Shown here: in pieces, positions 18,117-27,525 of the stretch
Layout: the number at the start of each line of letters is the position of its first letter
Position numbering within the stretch: position 1 is the stretch's first letter
Origin: Archaeoglobus sp. JdFR-27
Lineage (GTDB): Archaea > Halobacteriota > Archaeoglobi > Archaeoglobales > Archaeoglobaceae
NCBI GenBank assembly: GCA_002011235.1
Contig: MTMO01000048.1
Coordinates: forward strand, 1 to 54,364
Reading direction: 5' to 3'
Length of the DNA stretch: 54,364 nt
Program-made: the position numbers and the translations under genes
Notes under the pieces: generated by a model
Database searches by the model: none
Seen by the model: the letters and a program-made list of their open reading frames with translations, nothing else
Told to the model about the DNA's origin: nothing

Positions 18117-18524
18117 CTAAAGGTTCAGGAGAAGAGTCCAGGTTATGTACCAAGTTGTAAAAGTCATAAAGCCGATTCCCGCCCAGTCTTTGTTTTGAAG
18201 TTCGATTTCAAACCTGGGCATCAGGAATTTATTAACATAAATAAAAATAACCAGAACGATAATTCCCATTGGATCTCGGGATCGCATGCTTCCCGAGATA
18301 AGGAAAGAAATCAAACCCGCAATAATTCCGAACAAAAGAGGCAGGAAGGTTTTGATGAGTTCCTTCTTGTAATCGACCTCAGCCTCTTCTTTTTCTTTGA
18401 TTTCTCTTGCCTCTTCAAAGCCTCTTTTTTCACCTGTTTTTTTCTCAATTTTCTCTTCAAGTTTTTTCTCAGGCTTTTTCTCGGTCTTTTTACTTGGTTT
18501 CTTTTTTCCTTTTTTCTTTGCCAT
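18117..18524 (-). CDS. EMC6-like archaeal membrane protein
   Basis: This 135-residue protein has a very lysine-rich cytoplasmic N-terminus (about residues 1-50, K/E repeats). Three hydrophobic segments follow (about 57-76, 85-101 and 113-133), including WAGIGFMTFTTWYITWTLL. Charged tail plus three helices fits the archaeal EMC6-like family, thought to act in membrane-protein insertion. The gene lies between thrS and ABCE1 with gaps of 14 and 8 bases, so it is cotranscribed with translation genes. Confidence 0.68.
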   Translation of the reverse strand: MAKKKGKKKPSKKTEKKPEKKLEEKIEKKTGEKRGFEEAREIKEKEEAEVDYKKELIKTFLPLLFGIIAGLISFLISGSMRSRDPMGIIVLVIFIYVNKFLMPRFEIELQNKDWAGIGFMTFTTWYITWTLLLNL

Positions 18525-18538
18525 GATCTCACTCCGTG

Positions 18539-20422
18539 CTATCTGAAAGATGGTCTTGCGGAAAGGAGCATCGGTAAAGGAAGTTGCTTGAAGGGTTTGC
18601 CCTTACATTCCCCCTTTATCCTCTTGACAAGATCTCCAACCTCCATAAACTCTTTCTTCTGCTTCTTAAGAGTTGATTCTTTTCTTATGGTAACGGTAAT
18701 CTTGTTCTCAGCAACTTCTTTTTCCCCTACAACGGCTATAAACGGTATCCACTCAGTGGAGGCGTCTCTAACCTTTTTTCCAAGAGTTTCATCCCTGTCA
18801 TCAACATCAACCCTAACCCCAGCATCTCTAAGTTCTTCTGCGATCTCAATAGCCTTCTCCAGATATTTTTCCGATACAGGTACCACCCTCACCTGGGTTG
18901 GAGAGAGCCAAAGAGGTAATGAGGGAAGTTCGCCCCTCTCTTTTCTCATGTACGCTTTCTCCAATATTGCGTACATGCATCTCTCCACAGCCCCACTGAG
19001 GGAGCAATGGAGAATATACGGCCTCTTCTTTCCCCCATCAACATCAATATAACTTATATCATATCTTTCAGCATTTTCTACGTCAATCTGAACTGTACTC
19101 AAAGCCGAAGCTTTGTCTAAAGAATCTACAAAGTTGAACTCAAACTTCAGAACGAAATAGAAAAATCTGCTATCCCACATCTCAATCAGAATGGGTTTCC
19201 CAAGTACTTCAACAAGGCTGTGGATGAATTCCTTATTTTCCTCATAGAAATCCTTTGTAATCCTGACGGCGGTCTCGTAATCCTCTGGCTCTAGCCCAAT
19301 ATCTCTGAGGACTTCTACTGACAGCTTATACTGACTTAAAAACTCCTGTTTAGCTTCGTCCATATCCTTTGCTAAAGTATGCATATCCGGCATTGTGAAG
19401 GCTCTCAGCCTTCTTAATCCGACAAGCTCTCCCCTCTGCTCCTTCCTGAAAGAATACCTCGTTAGCTCATACATCTTCAGTGGGAGGTCTTTGTAGGTAA
19501 TAATCGCGTCATGCTTAATCAAGAACTGTCCAAAACATGCGGCAAATCTGAGAAAGAATTCTCTTTTATCCCCACCTATTATATACTGCCTCGCAGGAAA
19601 TCTTTCCAAATACTTTCGAAGGGTGGGATGATTGCGATCGTACATCAAAGGTGTTTCAACCTCCATTGCACCATATTCGACGCATTTGTCAGTTATGTAG
19701 GTCTCAAGGAGGCTTTTGATTAACCTGCCTTTGGGATAATACCTCATATGCCCCGAATCGCTTGCAGGTTCATAATCAGCCAGCTGCAATCGTTGCATGT
19801 ACTCAACATGGGGTGGAATTCTGTCAACCGCTCTTTTTTTTGCTATTTCATATTTCACGAATTTTTCAAGGTTTTCATGTCCTTTGAAGTCGAACTTCTC
19901 TACTTCCACGAGCTCCTTGTTGGGAGTCAAGATATACCAGTAACTCTTTGCCTTCTCTTCGGCCTTTAAGGCTTCTGTAAACTCTTTTTCCTCTTCTTTC
20001 TCTTCTTCAGCAACAACGATCTCCCTTGAGAGTTCGCTTAGCGGATGGCCTTTGCATGAAATGTTGAAAGCCTTGTACCAACCAAATGGTGCTCTGTGCA
20101 CCTCAAAAGAATCTTTGAGACCTCGCTCAATTTCTTTAAGTAGTTTTATTCCAGTTTTAGCCTCGGCAAGGTTTGATGAGAGGTGAGCGTAAGGATAAAC
20201 TAGAACTCTTTCTGCTCCAACTTTCTCAGCTATCTCTTTTATATCTTCGACTGCTTTTTCAGCAGTTCTTTCATCGTCTCCCTTCTCAACAGAAGTAAAA
20301 ACAACGAGGGCCTCATCAAATCTCTTTTTCTTTTCCTCCTCTTTTCCTACATCTTCAGCTACCGGGGTTTTTTTCTTAAGTTCATATTCTATGAAATCAG
20401 CGTGAATTAGGAGAAGCTTCAT
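18539..20422 (-). CDS. thrS: Threonyl-tRNA synthetase (archaeal type)
   Basis: This 627-residue class II synthetase starts with the archaeal editing domain ([32 protein letters not shown]) that resembles D-aminoacyl-tRNA deacylase. The catalytic core has motif 2 ([21 protein letters not shown]), zinc ligands in [10 protein letters not shown] and [12 protein letters not shown], and the anticodon-binding domain from about residue 500 ([29 protein letters not shown]). First gene of the three-gene unit running to 16339. Confidence 0.96.
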   Translation of the reverse strand: MKLLLIHADFIEYELKKKTPVAEDVGKEEEKKKRFDEALVVFTSVEKGDDERTAEKAVEDIKEIAEKVGAERVLVYPYAHLSSNLAEAKTGIKLLKEIERGLKDSFEVHRAPFGWYKAFNISCKGHPLSELSREIVVAEEEKEEEKEFTEALKAEEKAKSYWYILTPNKELVEVEKFDFKGHENLEKFVKYEIAKKRAVDRIPPHVEYMQRLQLADYEPASDSGHMRYYPKGRLIKSLLETYITDKCVEYGAMEVETPLMYDRNHPTLRKYLERFPARQYIIGGDKREFFLRFAACFGQFLIKHDAIITYKDLPLKMYELTRYSFRKEQRGELVGLRRLRAFTMPDMHTLAKDMDEAKQEFLSQYKLSVEVLRDIGLEPEDYETAVRITKDFYEENKEFIHSLVEVLGKPILIEMWDSRFFYFVLKFEFNFVDSLDKASALSTVQIDVENAERYDISYIDVDGGKKRPYILHCSLSGAVERCMYAILEKAYMRKERGELPSLPLWLSPTQVRVVPVSEKYLEKAIEIAEELRDAGVRVDVDDRDETLGKKVRDASTEWIPFIAVVGEKEVAENKITVTIRKESTLKKQKKEFMEVGDLVKRIKGECKGKPFKQLPLPMLLSARPSFR

Positions 20423-20532
20423 GAACCTCGAATTTATAAAAGGGGTATTAAAGTTTTCTATCCCACACCTTTCCCCATCCTTTAAATTTACTTTCTTACT
20501 TTTCTTTCAATATTTCTCTAATTTAATTTAAA

Positions 20533-21282
20533 TTAATCTCCTTCTCGATCCCTCAATTCTTTTCCAAGGTTAACGATGTCACCGACTATTATCACTGTTG
20601 GGCCTTTGACGTCACTTTCTTTCAAGATTTCCGCAATGTTAGAAAGTTTACCGAAAATAGTTCTTTCACTCTCAAGAGTTCCATTCTCAACGATAGCAAC
20701 AGGGGTCTCAGGATCTCTTCCATACTTCATAAGCTCCGATGAAAGTTCCTTTATCCTGTCCCTACCCATAAGGATGACCAATGTGCCTTCAACAAGGGTT
20801 TTCGACCATCTTTTTACACCCTCCCTTCCCGTGACAACAAGTAAAGCTGAAGAGAGGTCAGGGTGAGTTAGAGGTATTCCAGCATTTGTCGGAACACCGA
20901 TGATAGATGAAACACCTGGGATTACTTCGAATTCAATTCCCTCTTCTTTAAGGAATTTCGCTTCGATACTTCCTCTCCCAAAAACAAAGGGATCTCCTCC
21001 CTTTAACCTGACAACTCTCATCCCTTTTAATGCATAATCCTTCATTAACCTGTTTATCTCCACTTGTTTTTTCCCTCCGCTTTCAGAGCTATTTTTGCCA
21101 ACGTAAACTATCCTTTTTCCTTTGTTCCTCAAAAATTCAATTATCTTATCTCCAACAAGCTTATCATAAAGGATAATGTCGGCCTTCTCAATAATTTTTA
21201 AAGCCTTAAGTGTGAGAAGTTCAGGATCTCCTGGACCAGCTCCAACTAAATAAACGACCCCTTTTCCACATGACCCACCCAT
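20533..21282 (-). CDS. cobA: Uroporphyrinogen-III C-methyltransferase (SUMT)
   Basis: This 249-residue SAM enzyme methylates uroporphyrinogen III to precorrin-2, the precursor of siroheme. Motifs are VYLVGAGPGDPELLTLKA, RLKGGDPFVFGRG, PGVSSIIGVPTNAGIPLTH and the C-terminal GPTVIIVGDIV. It is divergent from dsrA, which needs siroheme, so the placement is functionally sensible. GGTTTATTTGA about 25-30 bases upstream is a likely TATA box. Confidence 0.95.
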   Translation of the reverse strand: MGGSCGKGVVYLVGAGPGDPELLTLKALKIIEKADIILYDKLVGDKIIEFLRNKGKRIVYVGKNSSESGGKKQVEINRLMKDYALKGMRVVRLKGGDPFVFGRGSIEAKFLKEEGIEFEVIPGVSSIIGVPTNAGIPLTHPDLSSALLVVTGREGVKRWSKTLVEGTLVILMGRDRIKELSSELMKYGRDPETPVAIVENGTLESERTIFGKLSNIAEILKESDVKGPTVIIVGDIVNLGKELRDREGD

Positions 21283-21399
21283 CTTTATGGGGGATTGAAA
21301 CCAATCAAATAAACCTTTTGGTAAATTTGTTATAGGGCTTCACAACAAATTCAAAATAATTAAAAATTCGAAATTGATAAATTGATAAATTTGGAGAAT

Positions 21400-21462
21400 A
21401 CTCTTCGAAAGACTTATATATTCTTAAAAAATAGCAAAATCGTAAAAGGGGGGTGAACTAAT
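21400..21462 (+). promoter_or_regulatory. dsrA promoter and ribosome-binding site
   Basis: A TATA-like CTTATATATTC lies at about 21412-21422 in the divergent cobA/dsrA gap. AAAGGGGGGTG (about 21445-21455) is a strong Shine-Dalgarno placed to use the TTG at 21463 as start of dsrA. Confidence 0.6.
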
Positions 21463-22695
21463 TTGAGCGATGAAGAATTTCCATTGCTTAGCGAGTTAAA
21501 GAAGGGCCCATGGCCCAGTTTCGTCAAAGAGATCGAGAAGACAGCAGAGCACAAACCAGAGATGAAAGATTTGCTGAAGCAGTTAGAGAGAAGCTATGAA
21601 GACAAAATCACATATTGGAAACACGGAGGTATCGTTTCTGTGAAAGGTTATGGCGGTGGAGTTATAGGTAGATACTCCTTCCTTGCAAAAGAGTGCCCAG
21701 GAGTTGCAGAGTTTCACACAATGCGTGTCAATCAGCCTGCAGGTTATTTCTACACAACCGAGGCTTTGAGAAAAATCTGTGACATTTGGGAGGAGTACGG
21801 GAGCGGTTTAACGAACATGCATGGCTCAACTGGAGATATAATACTTCTTGGGACGACAACCCACAACCTACAGCCGTGCTTCAACGAACTCGCAAAAGCT
21901 GGATTCGATCTTGGAGGTTCCGGGTCTGCTTTGAGGACCCCAAATGCCTGCGTCGGGCCAGCGAGATGTGAGTTTGCATGCATAGACACCCTTGAGCTTT
22001 GCTACGATCTTACAATGAGCTACCAAGACGAGTTGCACCGACCAATGTGGCCATACAAGTTCAAGTTCAAGATCTCAGGCTGTCCAAACGACTGCGTTGC
22101 TTCCAAAGCAAGAGCAGACTTCTCCATAATTGGCACTTGGAAGGACAGCATAAAGATCGACCAGGAAGAGGTGAAGAAGTACGCCGAGCAGGGAGTTGAC
22201 ATAAAAGCTAGGGTGGTCAACAACTGTCCAACGAAGTGCATGGAGTGGGATGAAGAGAAGAAGGAACTCAGGATTGATGATTCGAACTGTGTCAGATGCA
22301 TGCACTGCATAAACGTTTTGCCGAAGGCTTTGAGGCCGGGAGATGAGAGGGGAGCGATAATCCTCATGGGTGGTAAGGCTCCAATACTGGAAGGCCCGGT
22401 CATGAGCTGGGTTGTTGTGCCTTTCATAAAGGTTGAGCCACCCTTCGAGGAGATCAAGGAGCTGGCGGAGAACGTCTTCGAATTCTGGGATGAGAACGGT
22501 AAGTTCAGAGAGAGGCTATCAGAGCTCATTGAAAGGGTTGGAATGATGAGGTTCCTTGAAGCAGTTGGAATTGAGCCAGATCCAAGGCAGATCAAAGAAC
22601 CAAGAACAAATCCGTTCTACTTCTGGAAAGAAGAAGACCTCAAGCCCAGAACGGATCCGTGGGAGATCTGGAGAAAGGCTGAAAAGGAGATGTGA
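21463..22695 (+). CDS. dsrA: Dissimilatory sulfite reductase alpha subunit
   Basis: This 410-residue subunit starts at TTG after AAAGGGGGGTG. It has the sulfite-binding and siroheme regions (VGRYSFLA-like [19 protein letters not shown]), siroheme-cluster cysteines in [11 protein letters not shown] and [14 protein letters not shown], and an inserted ferredoxin domain ([26 protein letters not shown]). With DsrB it forms the alpha2beta2 enzyme reducing sulfite to sulfide and the DsrC trisulfide. Length and motifs match Archaeoglobus DsrA. dsrB follows 15 bases later. Confidence 0.97.
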   Translation: MSDEEFPLLSELKKGPWPSFVKEIEKTAEHKPEMKDLLKQLERSYEDKITYWKHGGIVSVKGYGGGVIGRYSFLAKECPGVAEFHTMRVNQPAGYFYTTEALRKICDIWEEYGSGLTNMHGSTGDIILLGTTTHNLQPCFNELAKAGFDLGGSGSALRTPNACVGPARCEFACIDTLELCYDLTMSYQDELHRPMWPYKFKFKISGCPNDCVASKARADFSIIGTWKDSIKIDQEEVKKYAEQGVDIKARVVNNCPTKCMEWDEEKKELRIDDSNCVRCMHCINVLPKALRPGDERGAIILMGGKAPILEGPVMSWVVVPFIKVEPPFEEIKELAENVFEFWDENGKFRERLSELIERVGMMRFLEAVGIEPDPRQIKEPRTNPFYFWKEEDLKPRTDPWEIWRKAEKEM

Positions 22696-22710
22696 GAGGG
22701 GGTGTGTTAA

Positions 22711-23811
22711 ATGGCAAGCGAACCAGTTGAGGAGGAATATATTAGCGATATTGGCCCTCCGTATTTCAAGGACATGCTTCCACCTGTCATCAAAAACAAC
22801 TACGGTAAGTGGAAGTATCATGAAGTGCTTAAGCCTGGCGTTCTTGTGCATGTCGCGGAAAATGGAGAAAAGATTTACAGCGTTAGGGTGGGCCAGCCGA
22901 GGTTACTCAGCATATATACAATAAGGGAGATCTGCGATATTGCTGACAAATACTGCGATGGATATTTGAGATTCACGACAAGAAACAACATCGAGTTCTT
23001 GCTCACGGATGAGAGCAAAATTGACCCACTCATTGAAGAGATCGAAAAATTGGGCTTTCCCGTAGGAGGAACATGGGATGCTCCATCAGGCAAATACGGC
23101 CTCTCAAACATCGTCCATACCCAAGGCTGGATTCACTGCCATACTCCAGCCATCGACGCTTCGGGGCCGGTTAAGGCGATCATGGATGCTCTCTTTGACC
23201 ACTTCAAGGACATGGATTTGCCTGGGCTTTGCAGAATTTCCCTTGCATGCTGCCTGAACATGTGCGGTGCCGTGCACGCTTCCGACATCTCGCTCGTTGG
23301 AGTTCACAGAACACCTCCGATAGTGGATGATGATGTTGTAAGAAGAACATGCGAGATACCTTCAACCGTTGCAAGCTGTCCGACTGGCGCGATAAGGCCG
23401 GACATGAAAAAGAAAACAGTCATAGTCAATGAAGAAAGGTGTATGTACTGCGGAAACTGTTACACGATGTGCCCAGGAATGCCTCTTTTCGATCCAGAAA
23501 ATGGTGGTGTGGCGATATTGGTGGGAGGAAAGCTTTCTGATGCAAGATCTCCAGCACGACTCTCAAAGGTGGTTGTTCCATGGCTACCGAACAACCCACC
23601 GAGATGGTCAGAAGTTGTAGATGTTATCAAAAGAATCCTTGAAGCTTGGGCAGCCGAGGCAAAACCCCATGAGAGGATTGCCGAATGGATTGACAGAATT
23701 GGTTGGGAGAAGTTCTTCGAGAGAACAGGAATAGAATTTAGGGTACAGGTTATAGACGACTTCAAACTTCCAAGACTCACTTTCAGAACTACGACACAGT
23801 TCAAGTGGTGA
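22711..23811 (+). CDS. dsrB: Dissimilatory sulfite reductase beta subunit
   Basis: This 366-residue subunit pairs with DsrA. It shows [56 protein letters not shown], the siroheme/cluster segment [19 protein letters not shown], and a ferredoxin domain with CPTGAIRPD and [15 protein letters not shown]. DsrB holds the catalytically active siroheme in characterised enzymes. GAGAGGGGGTG precedes the ATG. dsrD follows after 45 bases. Confidence 0.97.
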   Translation: MASEPVEEEYISDIGPPYFKDMLPPVIKNNYGKWKYHEVLKPGVLVHVAENGEKIYSVRVGQPRLLSIYTIREICDIADKYCDGYLRFTTRNNIEFLLTDESKIDPLIEEIEKLGFPVGGTWDAPSGKYGLSNIVHTQGWIHCHTPAIDASGPVKAIMDALFDHFKDMDLPGLCRISLACCLNMCGAVHASDISLVGVHRTPPIVDDDVVRRTCEIPSTVASCPTGAIRPDMKKKTVIVNEERCMYCGNCYTMCPGMPLFDPENGGVAILVGGKLSDARSPARLSKVVVPWLPNNPPRWSEVVDVIKRILEAWAAEAKPHERIAEWIDRIGWEKFFERTGIEFRVQVIDDFKLPRLTFRTTTQFKW

Positions 23812-23856
23812 AGGTTTAAATAACTGGATGACAAACCTTCCCAAGGGTGAAGATAA

Positions 23857-24084
23857 ATGTCAGAGTTCGACGAGGAAACCAAACAAAAAGTTCTAGAAAA
23901 GCTCGCAACCAAGCCTTGGTCAACGAGAGATCTTGCAAAGGTTCTTCAGATGAAAAAGAAAGATGTGGACAAGATCTGTAAAGAACTAATTGCAGAAGGT
24001 AGGGCCGCATACTGGTCTTCAGGGTCCACAACCTATGTTACAACAAAGGAAAAACTTGAAGAGATGGAGGAGAAGAGAAGGTAA
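23857..24084 (+). CDS. dsrD: DsrD winged-helix protein
   Basis: This 75-residue protein (EFDEETKQKVLEKLATKPWS, then TRDLAKVLQMKKKDVDKICKEL, and wing AAYWSSGSTTYVTT) is DsrD, a small winged-helix protein found after dsrAB in reductive-type dsr operons. DsrD has been reported to stimulate DsrAB activity. It supports a reductive, not sulfur-oxidising, role for the locus. Confidence 0.93.
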   Translation: MSEFDEETKQKVLEKLATKPWSTRDLAKVLQMKKKDVDKICKELIAEGRAAYWSSGSTTYVTTKEKLEEMEEKRR

Positions 24085-24279
24085 TTCAGCTTTTACTTTT
24101 TAATTTTTTGTTCAACAATCAGGTGTTTATTTTTTGAATTAGAGCAGACTGTTGATCGATATAATGATAGTATTTCGTGAACTCCATGCAGTTATTTCAT
24201 CCATAACTATACGATTATAAAACAAAAAAGTTAAATATCCTGCAAATATGGGAGCTTTAGTTTTTTGGAGGTGATAATT

Positions 24280-24471
24280 ATGGTAAATATAGTGGTAGAT
24301 AAAGAAACATGTGATGGATGTGGAGAATGCATCTCCGTTTGCCCAGAGAGTGTGTACGATTTTGATGATGACGGAAAATCAGAGCCTGTGAACATGGATG
24401 ACTGCTCTGAATGCTGTTCATGCGTTGAAGTTTGTCCAACCGGCTCGATAACAATTGATGCCTGCGAGTAA
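24280..24471 (+). CDS. 2[4Fe-4S] ferredoxin
   Basis: This 63-residue ferredoxin has CDGCGECISVCPESV and CSECCSCVEVCPTGS, two full clusters, and is very acidic. The ATG at 24280 follows GGAGGTGATAATT; the frame also allows a TTG within that ribosome site, which I reject. It stands between dsrD and the convergent dsrJ and has its own upstream gap of about 195 bases, so it may be separately transcribed. A role in electron supply to sulfite reduction is inference. Confidence 0.93.
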   Translation: MVNIVVDKETCDGCGECISVCPESVYDFDDDGKSEPVNMDDCSECCSCVEVCPTGSITIDACE

Positions 24472-24545
24472 AAAAGCAGGCTCTCTTGTTTAATTTTATT
24501 ATAAGATTCGATTAAAATTAAAATTTAAAAATATTGAGATTTATT

Positions 24546-24929
24546 TTACTTCTGAAGTAACTCCGGATACACGTGGCAATCCCAGCAGTTCGGTTTCACA
24601 CCAGTGTACTCATGGCATTTGTCACAGAAGTTCGCTTTGCTTTGATGGCATTCAAAGCATGTATAGGTAGAGATGTTGTATGACGTGCCATAGGTATCGC
24701 TTATGTAGGTTCTGATTCCCTGTCTAATTACGTGATCTCTCCACTCCTTCAACAAAACCATGTGGTTTTCATTCATCCACTTTGTGTCTTCAATACAATG
24801 GTCACCTTTGGGCTTTTCCAGCTCTGGAATTGGCTGCCCAAGTTGTCCTGAAGCTACGTTATAGAAGTAAGGGAAGAAAAAGAAGCCGATGAATATCAGG
24901 AGCACAGCAATCAGAGGTGTTTTGCTCAT
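24546..24929 (-). CDS. dsrJ: DsrJ/HmeE triheme cytochrome c
   Basis: This 127-residue protein has an N-terminal membrane anchor or signal (MSKTPLIAVLLIFIGFFFFP) and three CxxCH haem sites: CFECH, CDKCH and CWDCH. A lone cysteine in GDHCIEDTKWM lies where DsrJ has an unusual His/Cys haem ligand. It is the periplasmic-side cytochrome of the DsrMKJOP complex. The ATG overlaps the dsrK stop by four bases (ATGA). It is the last gene of the cluster. Confidence 0.92.
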   Translation of the reverse strand: MSKTPLIAVLLIFIGFFFFPYFYNVASGQLGQPIPELEKPKGDHCIEDTKWMNENHMVLLKEWRDHVIRQGIRTYISDTYGTSYNISTYTCFECHQSKANFCDKCHEYTGVKPNCWDCHVYPELLQK

Positions 24930-26566
24930 ATTTCCACCTCCAAATATTCACCAAGTGGATTGCCTCTGAGATCCGTATCCCGCTCAATCTCCCCTTTCAT
25001 GACCATAGCATTCGCAACGAGCTCTGTAACTCCTCCCATTTGGACAGGTAGCTTCCAGTACTTGAGTAATGTCGGAATTGCCGCCCTGTCAATTGCACAA
25101 GCAGCGGTAACATGATTAACGCCATACATCTCATGAACATACTTTACTGCCATTGCCCTCGGCATGCCACCTCGCATTCTGAGTTCAAAAAGCTCATCTG
25201 CAAGCAAACCAGCTCCACTTCCACAACAGTAGCTCTTTTCCCTTATAGCATGCTCGGGCATGTCGTAGTAGTGGTTGCAAACCGATTTTATAACGAATCT
25301 AGGCTCCTCGAATAGTCCCATACCCCTGGCAATATTGCATGAATCATGGTGTGTTACCACAAGATGATCATTTCTGCTCTTGTCTATCTTGAGTTTTTTG
25401 TGCTTCAGAATGTCTGCCAGAAACTCAAGAATGTGTACCATCTTAGTACTTGAAGCGTTCTCAAAAACGGTTCCTGTAACAGGATTTACCGGCTCTTCTA
25501 AAACCTTTAAGGCATCTTCATAAGTTTCATCTGCGTAAGTGGCCATGTATTGATGCTTTACTCTCCACATGTGGCCACACTCACCGCCTAGAATCCACTT
25601 GACCCCAAGTCTCTTTGCCTCCTTGTAAATCTTCTGATTTATCTTCTTTGCAACCTCAAAGGAGTGGAAAAACCCGAAGTTTCCTCCTTCAGCTGCGTAC
25701 GTGCTGAAGGTGTAATCTAAGCCAAGTTCATGGAAGACCATAATATATCCGATGAAAGTGAACCAATGCGGCTGAGCGAAGTAATCACCAGATGGAGTTA
25801 CGAAGAGTATCTCAGCTCCCTTTTTATTAACCGGCACTTCTACATCGATTCCGGTGATTTCTTTTATATCATCGACGGCATACCTTATCGAATTCACCAC
25901 ACCACCCGGACTGAGGCCGAGGTGGTTTCCAGTTCTAACGCATGCTGCTGCCGAGGTTAACGTGAATCTCTGGCTTATCCCAATAGAATTTAGGAGTTCC
26001 CTTGCAAGCATTGTGATCTCAGCTGTATCTATCCCATACGGGCAGAAAACAGAACATCTCCTACATTCAGAGCACTGGAAGAAGTATAGATACCACTCCC
26101 TTATTACGTCTTCAGTTAGATCCCTAGCTCCAGCCCATTCTCCAAACATCTTTCCTGTTTTTGTGAAATATCTTCTATAAACAGTTCTAAGTAGCTCTCC
26201 TCTAACAACAGGCATGTTCTTTGGATCTCCAGTGCCTATATAATAGTGACACTTGTCGGCACACGCCCCACACCTCACACATATGTCCATGAAAACCTGG
26301 AGTGAGCGGTATTTCTTCCTAAGCTCGTCTATTTTGTTTATTAGTATTTCTTTCCAGTTTGGAGGAAGTTTCCAGTCATCATCAAGCGGACTCCACTCTC
26401 TCGGAAATGGAAGGTTGAGATATTCCTGATCTTTGAGTGAGGCAGCGTAGCTGTAATATCCTTTTTTCATTTCAGTAGTTGGTTTCAAAATTTCCTTCCA
26501 TCCTGAGAATTTCTGAACTATTTCGAACTTCTCTTTATCCTCAAATTTTTCCTCCTGCATCATCAC
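24926..26566 (-). CDS. dsrK: DsrK/HmeD HdrD-like iron-sulfur subunit
   Basis: This 546-residue protein is related to heterodisulfide reductase HdrD. Two [4Fe-4S] motifs lie in the N-terminal half: CVRCGACADKCHYYIG and CSECRRCSVFCPYGI. The CCG-type region has GGECGHMWR, HDSCNIARG and KSYCCGSGAG, which bind the catalytic noncubane cluster in HdrB/D proteins. DsrK is thought to reduce the DsrC trisulfide on the cytoplasmic face, coupled to the membrane partner DsrM. It overlaps dsrM by four bases. Confidence 0.95.
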   Translation of the reverse strand: MMMQEEKFEDKEKFEIVQKFSGWKEILKPTTEMKKGYYSYAASLKDQEYLNLPFPREWSPLDDDWKLPPNWKEILINKIDELRKKYRSLQVFMDICVRCGACADKCHYYIGTGDPKNMPVVRGELLRTVYRRYFTKTGKMFGEWAGARDLTEDVIREWYLYFFQCSECRRCSVFCPYGIDTAEITMLARELLNSIGISQRFTLTSAAACVRTGNHLGLSPGGVVNSIRYAVDDIKEITGIDVEVPVNKKGAEILFVTPSGDYFAQPHWFTFIGYIMVFHELGLDYTFSTYAAEGGNFGFFHSFEVAKKINQKIYKEAKRLGVKWILGGECGHMWRVKHQYMATYADETYEDALKVLEEPVNPVTGTVFENASSTKMVHILEFLADILKHKKLKIDKSRNDHLVVTHHDSCNIARGMGLFEEPRFVIKSVCNHYYDMPEHAIREKSYCCGSGAGLLADELFELRMRGGMPRAMAVKYVHEMYGVNHVTAACAIDRAAIPTLLKYWKLPVQMGGVTELVANAMVMKGEIERDTDLRGNPLGEYLEVEI

Positions 26567-27525
26567 ACCTCCTCGGGTTTAACAACGTATCCCATTTTTT
26601 CCAGCTCTTCCATGTCTTCCTTGAACTCCTCATAGAACTCATCCCAATCAACTCCCTTGACAGGATAGTTCCACGGATTTATGTGTCTAACAACTCTGTT
26701 ATCGTTTGGCATGTTTCTTGTTGGGCTGAAGAGGATTCCAGCAGAGTGCATAAGCTTACTGAAGGGGAAGTACGCAAGTAGGGCGGAAACGAATAGTAAG
26801 TGAAGCATAAATAGCCAATGGAGCTCTGGGCTGGCAGGTGGGTGGAAAGAGAGTAATCCTTGAGCAAGCTCTTTTACCTGAGCAACGTCAACTGGAATAA
26901 CGTATCTCATCAAAAGTCCTGTAATCGCCACTCCCAGCAAAAGGACCAGTGCAAGATAATCAGATGGCAAAGAAAACGTTCTCTCCCTCGGAAAAGCTAA
27001 TCTTCTGTAAAGCAGATACAGCAACGCTACGAGGAGCGTTAACCCCGTTATCATGATATGTACGACGTGGGGTTGGAACCACCCTATATGCACCTCTATG
27101 AAACCATCAAGACTCTGAATGAAGTTCACGAATTCAGGAACAGGCTGTAGGAAGAACCTGAAATGCCTTATCAGCACGATGAGTAAAGACCAGTGAAAAG
27201 TTAAAGCAAAGAGCCAGAGCCACTTTGTACTCACAGCAGTTTGAGCTGGGAGTTCATATCTAACGTTTTTCCAGAGGCTTCTGAAAAGGAAAACCTCCAT
27301 CAACATCCTAACAGCGGTTTCCCAATTCGTGGATGGACTGTCAAAGCGATCCATGAATGTTCTATTCAGCCATGGAAGCGATTTTTGCTGACCACAGGTC
27401 GTTGTAATCTTGAATGGAACCACGCTCTTTGACCATGTGAATACTCGGTAAAGAACACCAACCACAAAGATGATTGCAGCTGCATAAGGAATTACCACTC
27501 CTACTAAAGTACCCAAAACGCTCAT
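26563..27525 (-). CDS. dsrM: DsrM/HmeC cytochrome b (NarI-like)
   Basis: This membrane protein of about 320 residues starts at the ATG at 27525 (MSVLGTLVGVV), which follows GGAGGTGG; the frame extends ten codons further, without a ribosome site. It has about six membrane helices with conserved histidines (FHWSLLIVLIRHFRFF, HIMITGLTLLV, HLLFVSALLAYFPFSKLMH), as in NarI-type di-haem cytochromes b. It links the quinone pool to DsrK. It overlaps both neighbours by four bases. Confidence 0.93.
   Translation of the reverse strand: MSVLGTLVGVVIPYAAAIIFVVGVLYRVFTWSKSVVPFKITTTCGQQKSLPWLNRTFMDRFDSPSTNWETAVRMLMEVFLFRSLWKNVRYELPAQTAVSTKWLWLFALTFHWSLLIVLIRHFRFFLQPVPEFVNFIQSLDGFIEVHIGWFQPHVVHIMITGLTLLVALLYLLYRRLAFPRERTFSLPSDYLALVLLLGVAITGLLMRYVIPVDVAQVKELAQGLLSFHPPASPELHWLFMLHLLFVSALLAYFPFSKLMHSAGILFSPTRNMPNDNRVVRHINPWNYPVKGVDWDEFYEEFKEDMEELEKMGYVVKPEEV

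Noticed and set aside
18195-19052. Plus-strand ORF of 285 codons
   Set aside because: Phenylalanine/serine-rich shadow of the lysine-rich EMC6-like gene and the thrS 3' end.
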